A DNA stretch of 42,288 nucleotides from Tannerella sp. (GCA_031285685.1 JAITVS010000022.1:1-42288); one strand, 5' to 3'. Shown: positions 24,403-33,970, numbered from the stretch's first letter. The notes: generated from the letters alone by a model not told the origin. Program-made: numbers and translations.

Positions 24403-25169
24403 GAAAAGCAATTTACTTACCGGATATAAACATTGATATTGATAAATATCTTCCAGTTATGGATGGTAGCACATTGGTCGTTTGCCACGATTTTTATACC
24501 ATAACCACTAAATATAATGTTGTAATGTGGAGTAGGTTTAAAGCTGAATATTTCAATTATGAGGCGGATAATATTGTGGTTGTCGGCATGAATAGGATAA
24601 GGACAGCAGATGTGCGTTGCGATTTGGTATTCTCCTACATATACAGGATGAATACTTACAAAACTAAGGTTGTGATTGATGACCGTCCATTCAACGGTGA
24701 GCCTTGGCGTATTTGGTATCATTTCGGATTTTTGTATGGTAAATTTCTTGATGTAGATTACAGCTATCCGTTGGAAACCGAGTGGAAGAAATGGTTTTAT
24801 TATGAAATAAACTATTGTAAACTGCAGGATGACAATCTTAAGTTATACATAAATGATACCTATACCGAACTTAAAAAACTGACTACAAGTTTTTTATTCA
24901 GTGCTCCTTCTGATTTGGATATAGAGTATTATGAGGATGTAAAGAAAATCATATTTGAAAAATACGACACGCCTAAGTTGCTTGTTAATAATTTATTGAA
25001 ACAATGTAACAAGCATTTCATAACAGATTTGGGATACGAATCTTATTTGACAAATAAGGAATTGGTATTACCTAATTTTGGCGTTTACAGGTATGTGTCA
25101 GAAGAGAATAAGCGTAGAATGAATATTTACAATTTATTTACTGAAAATGATTTTAAAAAGGAATTATAA
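24399..25169 (+). CDS. Unknown protein coupled to IbrA-like gene
   Basis: A 256-residue protein rich in Tyr, Trp and Phe. The N-terminus alternates beta strands and helices (STLVVCHDFYTITTKY, NIVVVGMNRIRTADV), as in a nucleotide- or radical-enzyme-like Rossmann core. It overlaps both neighbours (4 and 23 bases) and so is probably made in fixed ratio with the GNAT and the PAPS-reductase-like protein. No family recognised; the most novel protein of the cassette. Confidence 0.65.
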   Translation: MRKAIYLPDINIDIDKYLPVMDGSTLVVCHDFYTITTKYNVVMWSRFKAEYFNYEADNIVVVGMNRIRTADVRCDLVFSYIYRMNTYKTKVVIDDRPFNGEPWRIWYHFGFLYGKFLDVDYSYPLETEWKKWFYYEINYCKLQDDNLKLYINDTYTELKKLTTSFLFSAPSDLDIEYYEDVKKIIFEKYDTPKLLVNNLLKQCNKHFITDLGYESYLTNKELVLPNFGVYRYVSEENKRRMNIYNLFTENDFKKEL

Positions 25170-26229
25170 AGATAAAAACACGCTGGATGCTGCACGTGAG
25201 CGTATTTCTTTTCTGTTCGATGAATTTGAAACTATAAATGTTTCTATTTCATCCGGTAAGGATAGTACCGTGCTATATTGGTTATGCGTTCAGGAAGCCG
25301 TCAAGCGTAACAGGAAGATTATTGCTTTCTTCCAAGACCAAGAAGCAGAATATCAGGCATCGATTGACATCATAAAAATTATGATGAAACATCCTAATGT
25401 TATACCGGCATGGTATCAGGTTCCCATATATATGACTAATGCTACAAGCAGCTCCGATTACTTCCTGTATGCTTGGGGAGATGGTGAAGAATGGATAAGA
25501 GAAAAAGATGCCGTTGCAATACATTCAATTGATGAATATTATCCGAAACGTTTCTATAAGTTTTTCGATTGGTATGAAAAGAAGAATACTAATGCGGCGT
25601 ATTTAGTAGGGCTTCGTGCTGAAGAGGGTATTACACGGTATCGAGCCATGACGAAATATACGGGGTATAATGGTTTACGATGGAGTACCATAAGCGGCGA
25701 TGTGAAAAAGTTCTACCCAATTTATGACTGGACGGTTTACGATGTATGGAAGTTTATTTATGACTACGATTTGCCTTACAATAAGATTTACGACTTAATG
25801 TTTAAGGCGAATTATAGCATTTATTCAGAAATGAGAGTTTCTAACTTGATACATGAAAAATCATATAAGTGCCTTGTAGATTTACCTAAATTTGAACCGG
25901 AAACATACAACCGACTATGCAAGCGAATTTCAGGGATTTCCACTGCTTCTCGTTACGCAAGCGAAAAGTTGATGTTTAGCAACAAACAACTTCCAAAGCA
26001 TTACAAGAATTGGGAGCAATTCAGAAATTTTCTACTCGAAAATATACCTAATACCGAACATAAGCAAAAATTCATAAATCGGTTTGAGAGTCAAGAAAAG
26101 GACGAAAGAACATATCAGGCACAGGTTGGGCAACTACTTATCAATGACTATGAAAATAATAGGTCTTTCGACACAAAGAAATCAGAAAAAACGCAAAAAA
26201 TAAAAGAAAAATGGATGCAAATATTGTAA
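25147..26229 (+). CDS. PAPS-reductase-like PP-loop ATPase, IbrA type
   Basis: A 360-residue member of the PAPS reductase / DUF3440 group. The PP-loop ISSGKDS lies at 34-40, followed by FQDQEAEYQASIDII and the YLVGLRAEEGITRYRAM and KKFYPIYDWTVYDVWKFI segments found in IbrA and other phage relatives. These enzymes activate a substrate with ATP and some act in sulfur transfer to nucleic acids (DndC, TtcA families). The following gene encodes the ParB-fold partner, as in ibrA-ibrB pairs. It overlaps both neighbours. Confidence 0.85.
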   Translation: MILKRNYKDKNTLDAARERISFLFDEFETINVSISSGKDSTVLYWLCVQEAVKRNRKIIAFFQDQEAEYQASIDIIKIMMKHPNVIPAWYQVPIYMTNATSSSDYFLYAWGDGEEWIREKDAVAIHSIDEYYPKRFYKFFDWYEKKNTNAAYLVGLRAEEGITRYRAMTKYTGYNGLRWSTISGDVKKFYPIYDWTVYDVWKFIYDYDLPYNKIYDLMFKANYSIYSEMRVSNLIHEKSYKCLVDLPKFEPETYNRLCKRISGISTASRYASEKLMFSNKQLPKHYKNWEQFRNFLLENIPNTEHKQKFINRFESQEKDERTYQAQVGQLLINDYENNRSFDTKKSEKTQKIKEKWMQIL

Positions 26230-26708
26230 AATTCCCTGAAACAAAAATAGTACAGTTATCTGAACTGTACGCAAATGACTATAATCCTAACCGTATGCCG
26301 GATAGCGAAATGTCATTATTAAAAGATTGCATATTAAAGTTTGGGTTCTTATTCCCTATTATAACAACATGGGATGATGAAAAGAAAAAATATCGCATCA
26401 TAGACGGTTATCACCGGTATGAAACGCTGAAACGAATAGGGAGCAAAGATGTTTCAATAATAGATTTGAGGCTTAAATACCACGATGCAGTGCAATTAAC
26501 CGTATTGATGAATAGAATAAAAGGATTGCATCAAGTAGAATTAATGTCTGATTTGGTTGTAAAACTTGAAGATTTAGGGCTTGAAGATAGCGAAATATGT
26601 CATAATTTGGGCATGGAAGCAGAAGAATATTTGAGACTTAAACAACAACTTGGAATTGCTCATGCTTTTAGAAACCATAATTACTCTAATTCATGGGAAG
26701 TAGAGTAA
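26211..26708 (+). CDS. ParB-fold protein, IbrB type
   Basis: A 165-residue protein with an N-terminal ParB/Srx domain: LKFGFLFPIITTW and the active-site-like IIDGYHRYETLKRIG (63-77; GYHR where classical ParB has GERR or GEHR). The C-terminal part is helical and could read DNA. ParB-fold proteins bind CTP or ATP, and IbrB partners IbrA. It overlaps the IbrA-like gene by 19 bases, the last gene of the cargo operon. Confidence 0.85.
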   Translation: MDANIVKFPETKIVQLSELYANDYNPNRMPDSEMSLLKDCILKFGFLFPIITTWDDEKKKYRIIDGYHRYETLKRIGSKDVSIIDLRLKYHDAVQLTVLMNRIKGLHQVELMSDLVVKLEDLGLEDSEICHNLGMEAEEYLRLKQQLGIAHAFRNHNYSNSWEVE

Positions 26709-26734
26709 TTATTTATTGAACTAAAACCGATAAA

Positions 26735-26848
26735 ATGAAAGACGAAGACGACGATTACGGACGCTATAACAACGACCCCGACGGATGGACAAAATTCTGG
26801 CTCTTCCTGTTCTACCTGTTCCTGTTCATCTGCTTTGTATTGCTCTAA
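26735..26848 (+). CDS. Very small membrane protein
   Basis: A 37-residue reading frame: an acidic N-terminus (MKDEDDDYGRYNND) and a single membrane helix (FWLFLFYLFLFICFVLL). It starts 26 bases after the IbrB-like gene and its codon use resembles the structural genes, so it may belong to the tail module. The clear amphipathic division supports a real product. Confidence 0.5.
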   Translation: MKDEDDDYGRYNNDPDGWTKFWLFLFYLFLFICFVLL

Positions 26849-26927
26849 CCTGTCTTTTTTCCTGTACAACCGGCCATATACTTTTGTCTTGTAACTCGTA
26901 ACTGATAACTTGTAACTGATAAAATAT

Positions 26928-29900
26928 ATGGCCGATTTTACTTCCAATGCCTACGCCAACGTCTATGTCAATAACGAGCAAGCCCGCAGCAGGCTTTCCG
27001 AACTGACCTCTCAAGCCGAATCTCTGCGCAAAAAATTAGACGAAGCCCGTCTTTCGGGAGATGTCAAAGGAGCTATTTCCGTTCAAAAGCAACTTAATAA
27101 GGTAGAAAAAGAGGCTCAGAATGTCGTAAAAGCCTATTTTGATGTCGATAAGGTAATGAAAAACCTGTCGCAGTCAGGAGTTCGGGATTTACGACAGGCT
27201 CTCCGAACTTTGGAAAAAGAACTCAATTCCGGCAAAATAGCTCGCGGATCCAATCAATGGGACGCGCATGTCCAAAAAATTCGTGCAGTAAAAAACGAAC
27301 TGCAAAGCATCAATAAATCAACAAGCATCATCCCTACCAAGTGGCAGCAATTTACATCCTCGTTCAACAGCAACTTTACCGCAATGGCTTCCAGCCTGCT
27401 GGCTTTCAGTACTATTAAAAACACTGTAACCAAATCCATCACCGACTTCGCCCATCTCGACGACGTGTATTCCGATGTAATGAAAACTACCGGCATGACG
27501 CGCGAGGCTGTCGTTGAAATGAACGAGGCGTTCAAAAAGACCGATACCCGGACATCGCGCGAGGAAATGAACAAGATGGCCGAAGAACTGGGGCGCATGG
27601 GCGTTGTAGAAAAGGATATTACAGCTGCTACCATTGCTGCCGATAAAGCAGCCGTGGCCTTGGGAGACAGTTTTTCGGGAGGTGCTGGAGAGGTAGCCAA
27701 TACGCTGGGATTGCTCAATGGACTTTATGCCGAAACGAAAGCGATGGCCATCGACCAGTCGTTCATCAGCATCGGTTCGGCCATGAACACACTTGCCGCC
27801 GACGGCGTATCGAGCGAACAAAACATTGCCGCTTTTGCCAAGCGAATAGGTTCGATGCCCGAAGCCTTGAAGCCTGCTATTGCCGATGCCTTGGGCTTGG
27901 GAGCTGCTTTTGAGGAAAGCGGGATAGAAGCCGAAATAGCCAGTCGCGCATACAGTATTGTCTTAAGCCGTGCTTCCGAAAAAACGGATGCTTTTGCCAA
28001 AGTAATGGGCAAATCGACGGAAGAAGTAACAGCCATGATTAATAAGAATCCGGTGGATTTCTTCCTAAAATTCTCCGAATCGATGCGCGGAATGTCCGCC
28101 GTCGATACGGCTAAAACATTAAAAGACCTCTCCATCAATGCCGAAGGCGCCAACAAAATTATTGGGGCCGCATCGAACAATACGGAACGCTTTCGTGAAA
28201 TACTGGAGCTGTCGAATCAGTCTTTTAAGGACGGAACATCCGTTATCAATGAGTTTAATATCAAAAACAACAACGCACAGGCGCAGCTCGAAAAAGCAAA
28301 AAAAGTATTCTTCGACGCGTCGGTGGAACTGGGAGAAAGGCTTAATCCGGCCATGCTGAAATCGACCAATCTGTTTACGCATATCGTAAAAATATTGCCT
28401 TCCGTTATTGACTTTGTGCAGAAGTATGCTTTGGCCATCGGCATTGCTTCGGCAGCCATATTAGTTTATGCTACCCGCACAAAATTGGCAACAGCAGCTA
28501 CTGTTCTCCAAGGCAAAGCGATGGCCGCCGGTACCGGATTTATTACTGCTTACAAAGCCGGCGTATTGCTGCTTACTGCGGCCAAACTTGCCTTAACAGG
28601 TAATACTGCCGCTGCTACCGTTGCTATGCGTGCATTCAATATCGCAGTTAAAAGTAATCCGTTAGGCATTTTCCTGACCATCCTCACGGCGGTTGTCGGA
28701 GCTGTAGTTCTATTTAGTAACAATACTTCCAAAGCCGAAGAATCGTTGAAAGAATTTAATGCCGAACTGCTGAAAGAACAGCGCGACCTGAACAATATAT
28801 TTGAAGCCTATAAACGCACCAACGAGGGTACTGCTGAAAAAGACCGATTACTCAAAATTATAAAAGAAAAATACGGACCTTATATTCAAAATTTAATAGA
28901 CGAGCAAGGTCGCATTACCGACATCGAAGCAGCACAGCGTTTGGCCAATAAAGCCTTGCAGGAAAGTATTGCCCTAAAATTCCGCGATAAAGCCTTGAAC
29001 GATATAAATACAGATAACTTCAAAAAACAAGCAGATGAGATAGCTAAAATACGCGAAAAATTAGCCGGTAAATATGGTGATGATACGGCAGCCCAAGCTG
29101 CGATAAGTATTGGCGAGATTATTTCCGATCAGAGCAAAAGCGTTCAGCAAATGCGCTCTGAAATAGACGCATCATTGAAAACTCTTTTTGGGGATGAAAC
29201 GTATAAGATTACAGGCAAAACCCTGTTTTCGGATGATGTTTTTACGGATTTAAATGATTTGATGAAAATCGTTTCCACTGTTAAATTTGAAACAGCAGAC
29301 ATTAATAGATTATACGAACCGTTGGTTGGCGACCTGATCAAGCAGCAAGATGCCGCACAACAAGAACTTTTATCGTTACAGAAGCAGTTTAACGAAATGT
29401 CGCAGAAAGACTTGGAGCAATACATTAAGGTAACTTCGCAGTATGGAGCGAAAGCAGCTGTAGAAGCTAAGAAAATATATGCCGCCCGTTTTCCAAAGGC
29501 AAAACTACCTACTCCCGGCGGCTCCGGCGATGACACCGATAATACTCCCGATTCCCCCACTGGTGGCGATAAACCGGACAAATACAAAAAGCAGCTGGAT
29601 GCTTTGGAAGATTACATCGGACGGCAGAAAACACTGATCATACAGGACAGGGCAAATAACCTCCTGACACAGGAAGAATACAACAAGCAGCTCGAATATA
29701 TTGAACAGGAGCGACTGGGCAAGTTAGTCGAAATTTACGGATTAGAAGAAGAAAAAGGCCGCGATGCGCAGGATAAAATCTTTCAATATCAATCCAAGAT
29801 GCAGGGCGAGTTGGCTAAACAGGTCAAAATATCTGCCGACGAACTGGGAAAAATCGACGAACAGACACAGGCCGACCGTTTTGCCAAGGCGCAGGAGGGT

Positions 29901-30848
29901 ATGAACAAGCTGGCCGAAAGAATGAAGCAGCAACAGGAAGTGCAAATAGCTGCCGAAGTTGCATTGACAGAGGCGCAGCGGGCCGAAATGGAAAAACGTA
30001 TCGAAATTACGCAGTTCGGTATCGACAGCATTCAGGAGATAATGGGTAGCCTGTCCTATTACATTCAGGAAGCAAATGCGGCGGAAGTGGCAGCCGTCAA
30101 TCGCAAGTATGACGACCAGATAAAAGCAGCCGGAAAGAACGAGCGAAAAGTTAAGAAGCTCGAAGAACAGCGCGACAAGGAGCTGAAAGAAATTAACCGT
30201 AAAAATGCCGATAAGGCATTTAAGTTGCAGGTGGCTCAAGCCTTAGCTTCTACGGCTCAATCGGCCATAAACGCCTATATGTCCACAGCAGCTATTCCGG
30301 TTATTGGCCCCGCAGCTGCACCCATTGCCGCAGCCGTTGCTACTGCTTCCGGCCTGTTGCAGGTGGCAGCCATCAAAAAACAGCACGATGCTGCGATGCA
30401 GGAGTTTTACACCGGCGGTTATACTATGCCCGGCGCTCGCAGACAAGTCGCCGGTATTGTTCACGCCGGGGAGTTTGTAGGCAATGCCGACGCTGTTGCT
30501 AATCCGGCTGTCCGGCAGGTATTCGACGTTATCGACATGGCACAGCGGACGAATACCATTTCGTCTCTCACGCCGGAAGATTTTACCCGCTCGCTCGACT
30601 ACCGGCAGGCCGAAAACCGCGCCTTTGTTTCGGGTATCGCCGGCGCGATGGCGACGGGTTCTCCTGCCGGCCAATCCGAAATCAGCCTGCAACTGCTTGC
30701 CCTGTTGAACCGCAATGCCGAAGTTACCGACCGGCTGAACAACCGTTTAGACGAACCATTTGTAACGCAAAACACCGTTACTGGGAAGCATGGAATTAAA
30801 GAAGCGCTCGACAAATACGACCAAATTAAACGGAATAAGAATAGATAA
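26928..30848 (+). CDS. Tail tape measure protein
   Basis: A 1306-residue protein, the longest of the phage, setting tail length. Residues 1-120 are coiled coil, 150-480 match the TP901-type core (FAHLDDVYSDVMKTTGMTREAVVEMNEAF, then Ala/Gly-rich helices), and 495-620 contain three hydrophobic segments (LAIGIASAAILVYA, AGVLLLTAAKLAL, LGIFLTILTAVVGAVVLF). Residues 840-860 form a Gly/Asp/Pro-rich linker followed by long coiled coils. It lies unusually far from the other tail genes, after the lysis and cargo genes. CTCGTAACT and CTTGTAACT words (26891-26918) precede it. Confidence 0.92.
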   Translation: MADFTSNAYANVYVNNEQARSRLSELTSQAESLRKKLDEARLSGDVKGAISVQKQLNKVEKEAQNVVKAYFDVDKVMKNLSQSGVRDLRQALRTLEKELNSGKIARGSNQWDAHVQKIRAVKNELQSINKSTSIIPTKWQQFTSSFNSNFTAMASSLLAFSTIKNTVTKSITDFAHLDDVYSDVMKTTGMTREAVVEMNEAFKKTDTRTSREEMNKMAEELGRMGVVEKDITAATIAADKAAVALGDSFSGGAGEVANTLGLLNGLYAETKAMAIDQSFISIGSAMNTLAADGVSSEQNIAAFAKRIGSMPEALKPAIADALGLGAAFEESGIEAEIASRAYSIVLSRASEKTDAFAKVMGKSTEEVTAMINKNPVDFFLKFSESMRGMSAVDTAKTLKDLSINAEGANKIIGAASNNTERFREILELSNQSFKDGTSVINEFNIKNNNAQAQLEKAKKVFFDASVELGERLNPAMLKSTNLFTHIVKILPSVIDFVQKYALAIGIASAAILVYATRTKLATAATVLQGKAMAAGTGFITAYKAGVLLLTAAKLALTGNTAAATVAMRAFNIAVKSNPLGIFLTILTAVVGAVVLFSNNTSKAEESLKEFNAELLKEQRDLNNIFEAYKRTNEGTAEKDRLLKIIKEKYGPYIQNLIDEQGRITDIEAAQRLANKALQESIALKFRDKALNDINTDNFKKQADEIAKIREKLAGKYGDDTAAQAAISIGEIISDQSKSVQQMRSEIDASLKTLFGDETYKITGKTLFSDDVFTDLNDLMKIVSTVKFETADINRLYEPLVGDLIKQQDAAQQELLSLQKQFNEMSQKDLEQYIKVTSQYGAKAAVEAKKIYAARFPKAKLPTPGGSGDDTDNTPDSPTGGDKPDKYKKQLDALEDYIGRQKTLIIQDRANNLLTQEEYNKQLEYIEQERLGKLVEIYGLEEEKGRDAQDKIFQYQSKMQGELAKQVKISADELGKIDEQTQADRFAKAQEGMNKLAERMKQQQEVQIAAEVALTEAQRAEMEKRIEITQFGIDSIQEIMGSLSYYIQEANAAEVAAVNRKYDDQIKAAGKNERKVKKLEEQRDKELKEINRKNADKAFKLQVAQALASTAQSAINAYMSTAAIPVIGPAAAPIAAAVATASGLLQVAAIKKQHDAAMQEFYTGGYTMPGARRQVAGIVHAGEFVGNADAVANPAVRQVFDVIDMAQRTNTISSLTPEDFTRSLDYRQAENRAFVSGIAGAMATGSPAGQSEISLQLLALLNRNAEVTDRLNNRLDEPFVTQNTVTGKHGIKEALDKYDQIKRNKNR

Positions 30849-30851
30849 ATA

Positions 30852-30925
30852 AGTTACAAGTTTGCCTCGCCTTCGCTTCGGCGATTTTCAATTCTACGCC
30901 CTTGCGGGCAGTTACGAGTTACAAG
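30852..30925 (-). repeat. Palindromic intergenic element, full-length copy 3 (reverse)
   Basis: Near-identical to the reverse complement of 2681-2753 and to 15958-16031. It begins three bases after the tape measure gene and is followed by CTCGTAAC words leading to the next start. Confidence 0.85.
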
Positions 30926-30972
30926 AAAAAACAACTCGTAACCTGTAACTCGTAACTCGTAACTAAAAAAAT

Positions 30973-32919
30973 ATGACTGAACTATACATTAACGGCCAGC
31001 TGGCCGTATTGCCCAACAATGTGGAATTTTCGATTGTCGAAGAAAATCCGTTCCTGACCAAAAACGGCGAATTTTCATTCGACATTGAGCTAAGTCTCGA
31101 CGTGCCGGAGAATGTCAGTATTTTCGGCCATATCAACCGCTTTAATGCCGCCAAAAGCAGCGGAGAACTGACGGCTATTCTTGTAGTAGATAGTCGCGTG
31201 AGGTTGAACGGCATTGCTACGGTTCTGAGCGTTACCGAAAGCAAGGCAGCTATTCAACTGCTGTCGGGTAATTCGGAGCTCAATTACTTTATCAACTCCG
31301 ACAAATATATCCGCGAACTGGATTTAGGAGAAGCTCCGTCCAATCCGTCTGTTGCACACATGGTTAGTACATGGGAAAAAGGAGTAAACTACGGATACTG
31401 TTATGCGCCGGTAGTAGCCGGTGGCAAACAACTGAACCGCTACGTCTGGACAAATCAGGGACCGGTAGTTCCTACTCAAATTTTTGATGTAGCTATTCAA
31501 CCCTATTTGTGGTATTATATTCAAAAAATACCCGAAGCATTAGGCTATACCGTTAGCGAAAATGTGCTGGATAACGATGAAGTATTTCGCCGGCTGTTTG
31601 TCGTAAACGGCATAAAAACAACCAAGTTCTCGCGCGTGCTGGGAAGTTGGACAATCAAGGACTTTCTCGCCGAAATAGAAAAGTTCTGCAACGTATCATT
31701 TGTTATAGACAAAAATGAAAAATCCGTGAGAATACTGCGAAACTATGCTTTCACAGCTAACGATTCCGGCGTTGAATTTATTTCCAATGATGACGTATTA
31801 GACGAATATACCTCCGAAATAGATGGAGAAAATAATATCGAAAATCTGGATTACGATGCCGTAAAATACGTTTTTTCGGACGAATTTGAAGGAAAATATC
31901 ACGATTTATCGCCCGAAGTGCTCGAAAATACCATCCCGCAGAATTATCCCGATATGGAAGCGCTTTTGACAGACCACTTAGGTGTTCCTGTCGCTGGTTC
32001 CGACGAATACCGGAAGTTGTATCATGTATCAGGAGTAAATTCAGGACGGATTTTCGATCTGCTGAATATAGAATTAGACGAATATTTTATCTGGGCGCAC
32101 AACCAATTAACGGATCAGGCCGACGATTTCTACCTCAAGCGTGTGAATGACTTCCGAACTGCCGGCGACAGTACAGGAAACGTAGTCGAACTCAAAATTT
32201 GTCCGGCGGATATGGCTTTAGTAAAATTCTACAACAACATCGGCCAGATATTCGGGATAGGATTTGAAGAATACATCCCCGCCACCGATACACTGGATGA
32301 AGACCCCACCGGGGACATCGAAATAAACGAAATGAGTATCGAGGAACTGATTGATAACGGAATTCCTGAAGATTCATCGGGAAGTTCCTCCGTCATTCCG
32401 GTCGCCTACTGCGTCGATTGGTCGTATAGACCGGTTAAATTGGATAATCATTCTGATTCTATCAAAGGACTGCATGGATATGATTGGCAAACTGTTTTCC
32501 CGCTTATTATTACTGATGCTATTTCTTCAGGATTACGGATTTCTAATTTGCAATTCAGATTACCGCACGATATTTTCCCCGAATCATTCATAGGTACAGC
32601 ATCCGAAGACATCAGGAGTACCGTCAATAGCTGGGATAATGCGACAAAAGAACAGGTGATAGCCAATATCCGGGAGTACCTGAAATTTACCATGCGGCTG
32701 CATGGCCCCAATGGTTTTGCGGCAACAAACTATTGGAAGAATGTACCGGTGAATAGCAAAGAAGTGTGGACAGTTCAATTCATTTCCAAAATTCCATTGG
32801 ATGTGCGTAAAACATTTGTTATCAAAAACAGAAAATTTATCTGCATCTCCATCGAAACAAAAATAAATGCTACCGGAGCGCTGCTCATTGTCGAGGGAAA
32901 GTTTTTGCCGGTATATTAA
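30973..32919 (+). CDS. Large tail or baseplate protein
   Basis: A 648-residue beta-rich protein after the tape measure. The N-terminus (MTELYINGQLAVLPNNVEFSIVEENPFLT) and the central LGSWTIKDFLAEIEKFCNVSFVIDKNEKSVRIL segment fit proteins of the tail tip of Bacteroidetes phages, with a resemblance to hub-type domains. It ends the late operon and its stop overlaps the convergent early gene by four bases. Confidence 0.65.
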   Translation: MTELYINGQLAVLPNNVEFSIVEENPFLTKNGEFSFDIELSLDVPENVSIFGHINRFNAAKSSGELTAILVVDSRVRLNGIATVLSVTESKAAIQLLSGNSELNYFINSDKYIRELDLGEAPSNPSVAHMVSTWEKGVNYGYCYAPVVAGGKQLNRYVWTNQGPVVPTQIFDVAIQPYLWYYIQKIPEALGYTVSENVLDNDEVFRRLFVVNGIKTTKFSRVLGSWTIKDFLAEIEKFCNVSFVIDKNEKSVRILRNYAFTANDSGVEFISNDDVLDEYTSEIDGENNIENLDYDAVKYVFSDEFEGKYHDLSPEVLENTIPQNYPDMEALLTDHLGVPVAGSDEYRKLYHVSGVNSGRIFDLLNIELDEYFIWAHNQLTDQADDFYLKRVNDFRTAGDSTGNVVELKICPADMALVKFYNNIGQIFGIGFEEYIPATDTLDEDPTGDIEINEMSIEELIDNGIPEDSSGSSSVIPVAYCVDWSYRPVKLDNHSDSIKGLHGYDWQTVFPLIITDAISSGLRISNLQFRLPHDIFPESFIGTASEDIRSTVNSWDNATKEQVIANIREYLKFTMRLHGPNGFAATNYWKNVPVNSKEVWTVQFISKIPLDVRKTFVIKNRKFICISIETKINATGALLIVEGKFLPVY

Positions 32920-33284
32920 TCGTTTTTATAAAACCAAAAGTTCTTGCCATTTATTTCGGTATGCTCAAATTTGTCATAAGCTACTCCACTCATCCATTTT
33001 TCTAATACTTGGTTATATGTAAGTAAATCCTTCGTTTTATCATAACTAATAATATCAGCTATTTTTAATTCGGAGTATTGAAATGTAGTTATAATATGAT
33101 CAACTGCGTCTTTCAGTCTTTTATGTGTGAATTTATTCGAAGCAATATACTCTGAAAGAACGTTCCAGAAATCAACGCTCATTTTAGGGAAACATACAGA
33201 TAACTTTTTTATTGCTATCGCAATATCTGTAATTTGTGCAATGTCATCTGTATATAAACTTAACGAATATTTTCCGTTATCCAT
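32916..33284 (-). CDS. Last gene of early operon, unknown function
   Basis: A 122-residue helical protein. ATG 33284 is preferred because it overlaps the stop of the replication gene (ATGGATAA), while a longer reading frame would overlap that gene much further. The coupling suggests a partner of the replication protein, for example a helicase loader, but the family is not recognised. Confidence 0.65.
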   Translation of the reverse strand: MDNGKYSLSLYTDDIAQITDIAIAIKKLSVCFPKMSVDFWNVLSEYIASNKFTHKRLKDAVDHIITTFQYSELKIADIISYDKTKDLLTYNQVLEKWMSGVAYDKFEHTEINGKNFWFYKND

Positions 33285-33954
33285 TTTTATTATATTCTGC
33301 CCGTGCCAATCCTTCTGCGACAGCTTGCATGAGCTCTTCATCTGTTGTGTTACTACTACTTCTTCCATTTGTCATAATTATTTTATCGTTCCAACTTTCG
33401 TTGTTTAAATAGGTCTCCATATTTTTACGAAAACGTATCTCCGGAGTCGATAATACATATTGTGGGATATGCTCGATAGCTAATTTTCGTTCTTTTTCTG
33501 TAAGCCGTATCCATTTATTTAATGAGGATTTTTTATTTCCTTTTCGTTCATACACTTCCCATATTTTCTCAAATTCGATGTATAAATGGCTTACATCTTC
33601 TTTTTGTTTCTTTGGTATTACTGGTTTCACTTTTTGCGTTATCGGTTCTATTTTGTTTGAAACATCTATTTCATTAAAATTGTTGATTTTATACTCTGTT
33701 TTATGCCCGCGACCAACACTCGATTTATAATTTATAAACCCATATTCGAAAAGTCTTTTCCTTGCACAAATCAGCGTTTTTTCTTCGATTCCTATTTTCT
33801 TCGATAGGATTACATTCGATTGCTGAAAGAAACTATCTGCTCCTGACATATAGAGCTGATTTATAAGTTCTATAAATAATAATCTATCCGAAGCAAAAAT
33901 ATTCATCTCTTTGCTAACATCAAGAAAATCGTGTATAATTTTAAAGTAATCCAT
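33277..33954 (-). CDS. Replication initiation protein, O/DnaD-like (putative)
   Basis: A 225-residue protein. Residues 1-90 form a winged helix (SKKIGIEEKTLICARKRLFEYGFINYK), then a Lys/Pro linker. Residues 125-190 (FEKIWEVYERKGNKKSSLNKW, ERKLAIEHIPQYV, RFRKNMETYLNNESW) are the region typical of phage replication proteins related to DnaD/DnaT, which bind the origin and load the helicase. It is near the end of the early operon, the usual replication position. Confidence 0.72.
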   Translation of the reverse strand: MDYFKIIHDFLDVSKEMNIFASDRLLFIELINQLYMSGADSFFQQSNVILSKKIGIEEKTLICARKRLFEYGFINYKSSVGRGHKTEYKINNFNEIDVSNKIEPITQKVKPVIPKKQKEDVSHLYIEFEKIWEVYERKGNKKSSLNKWIRLTEKERKLAIEHIPQYVLSTPEIRFRKNMETYLNNESWNDKIIMTNGRSSSNTTDEELMQAVAEGLARAEYNKNG

Positions 33955-33970
33955 ATCATTTTTATTATTT

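Noticed and set aside
30243..30692. Long open frame opposite the tape measure gene
   Set aside because: It mirrors codon use of the tape measure gene; its composition (Arg/Gly/Ala-rich) is typical of an antisense shadow.
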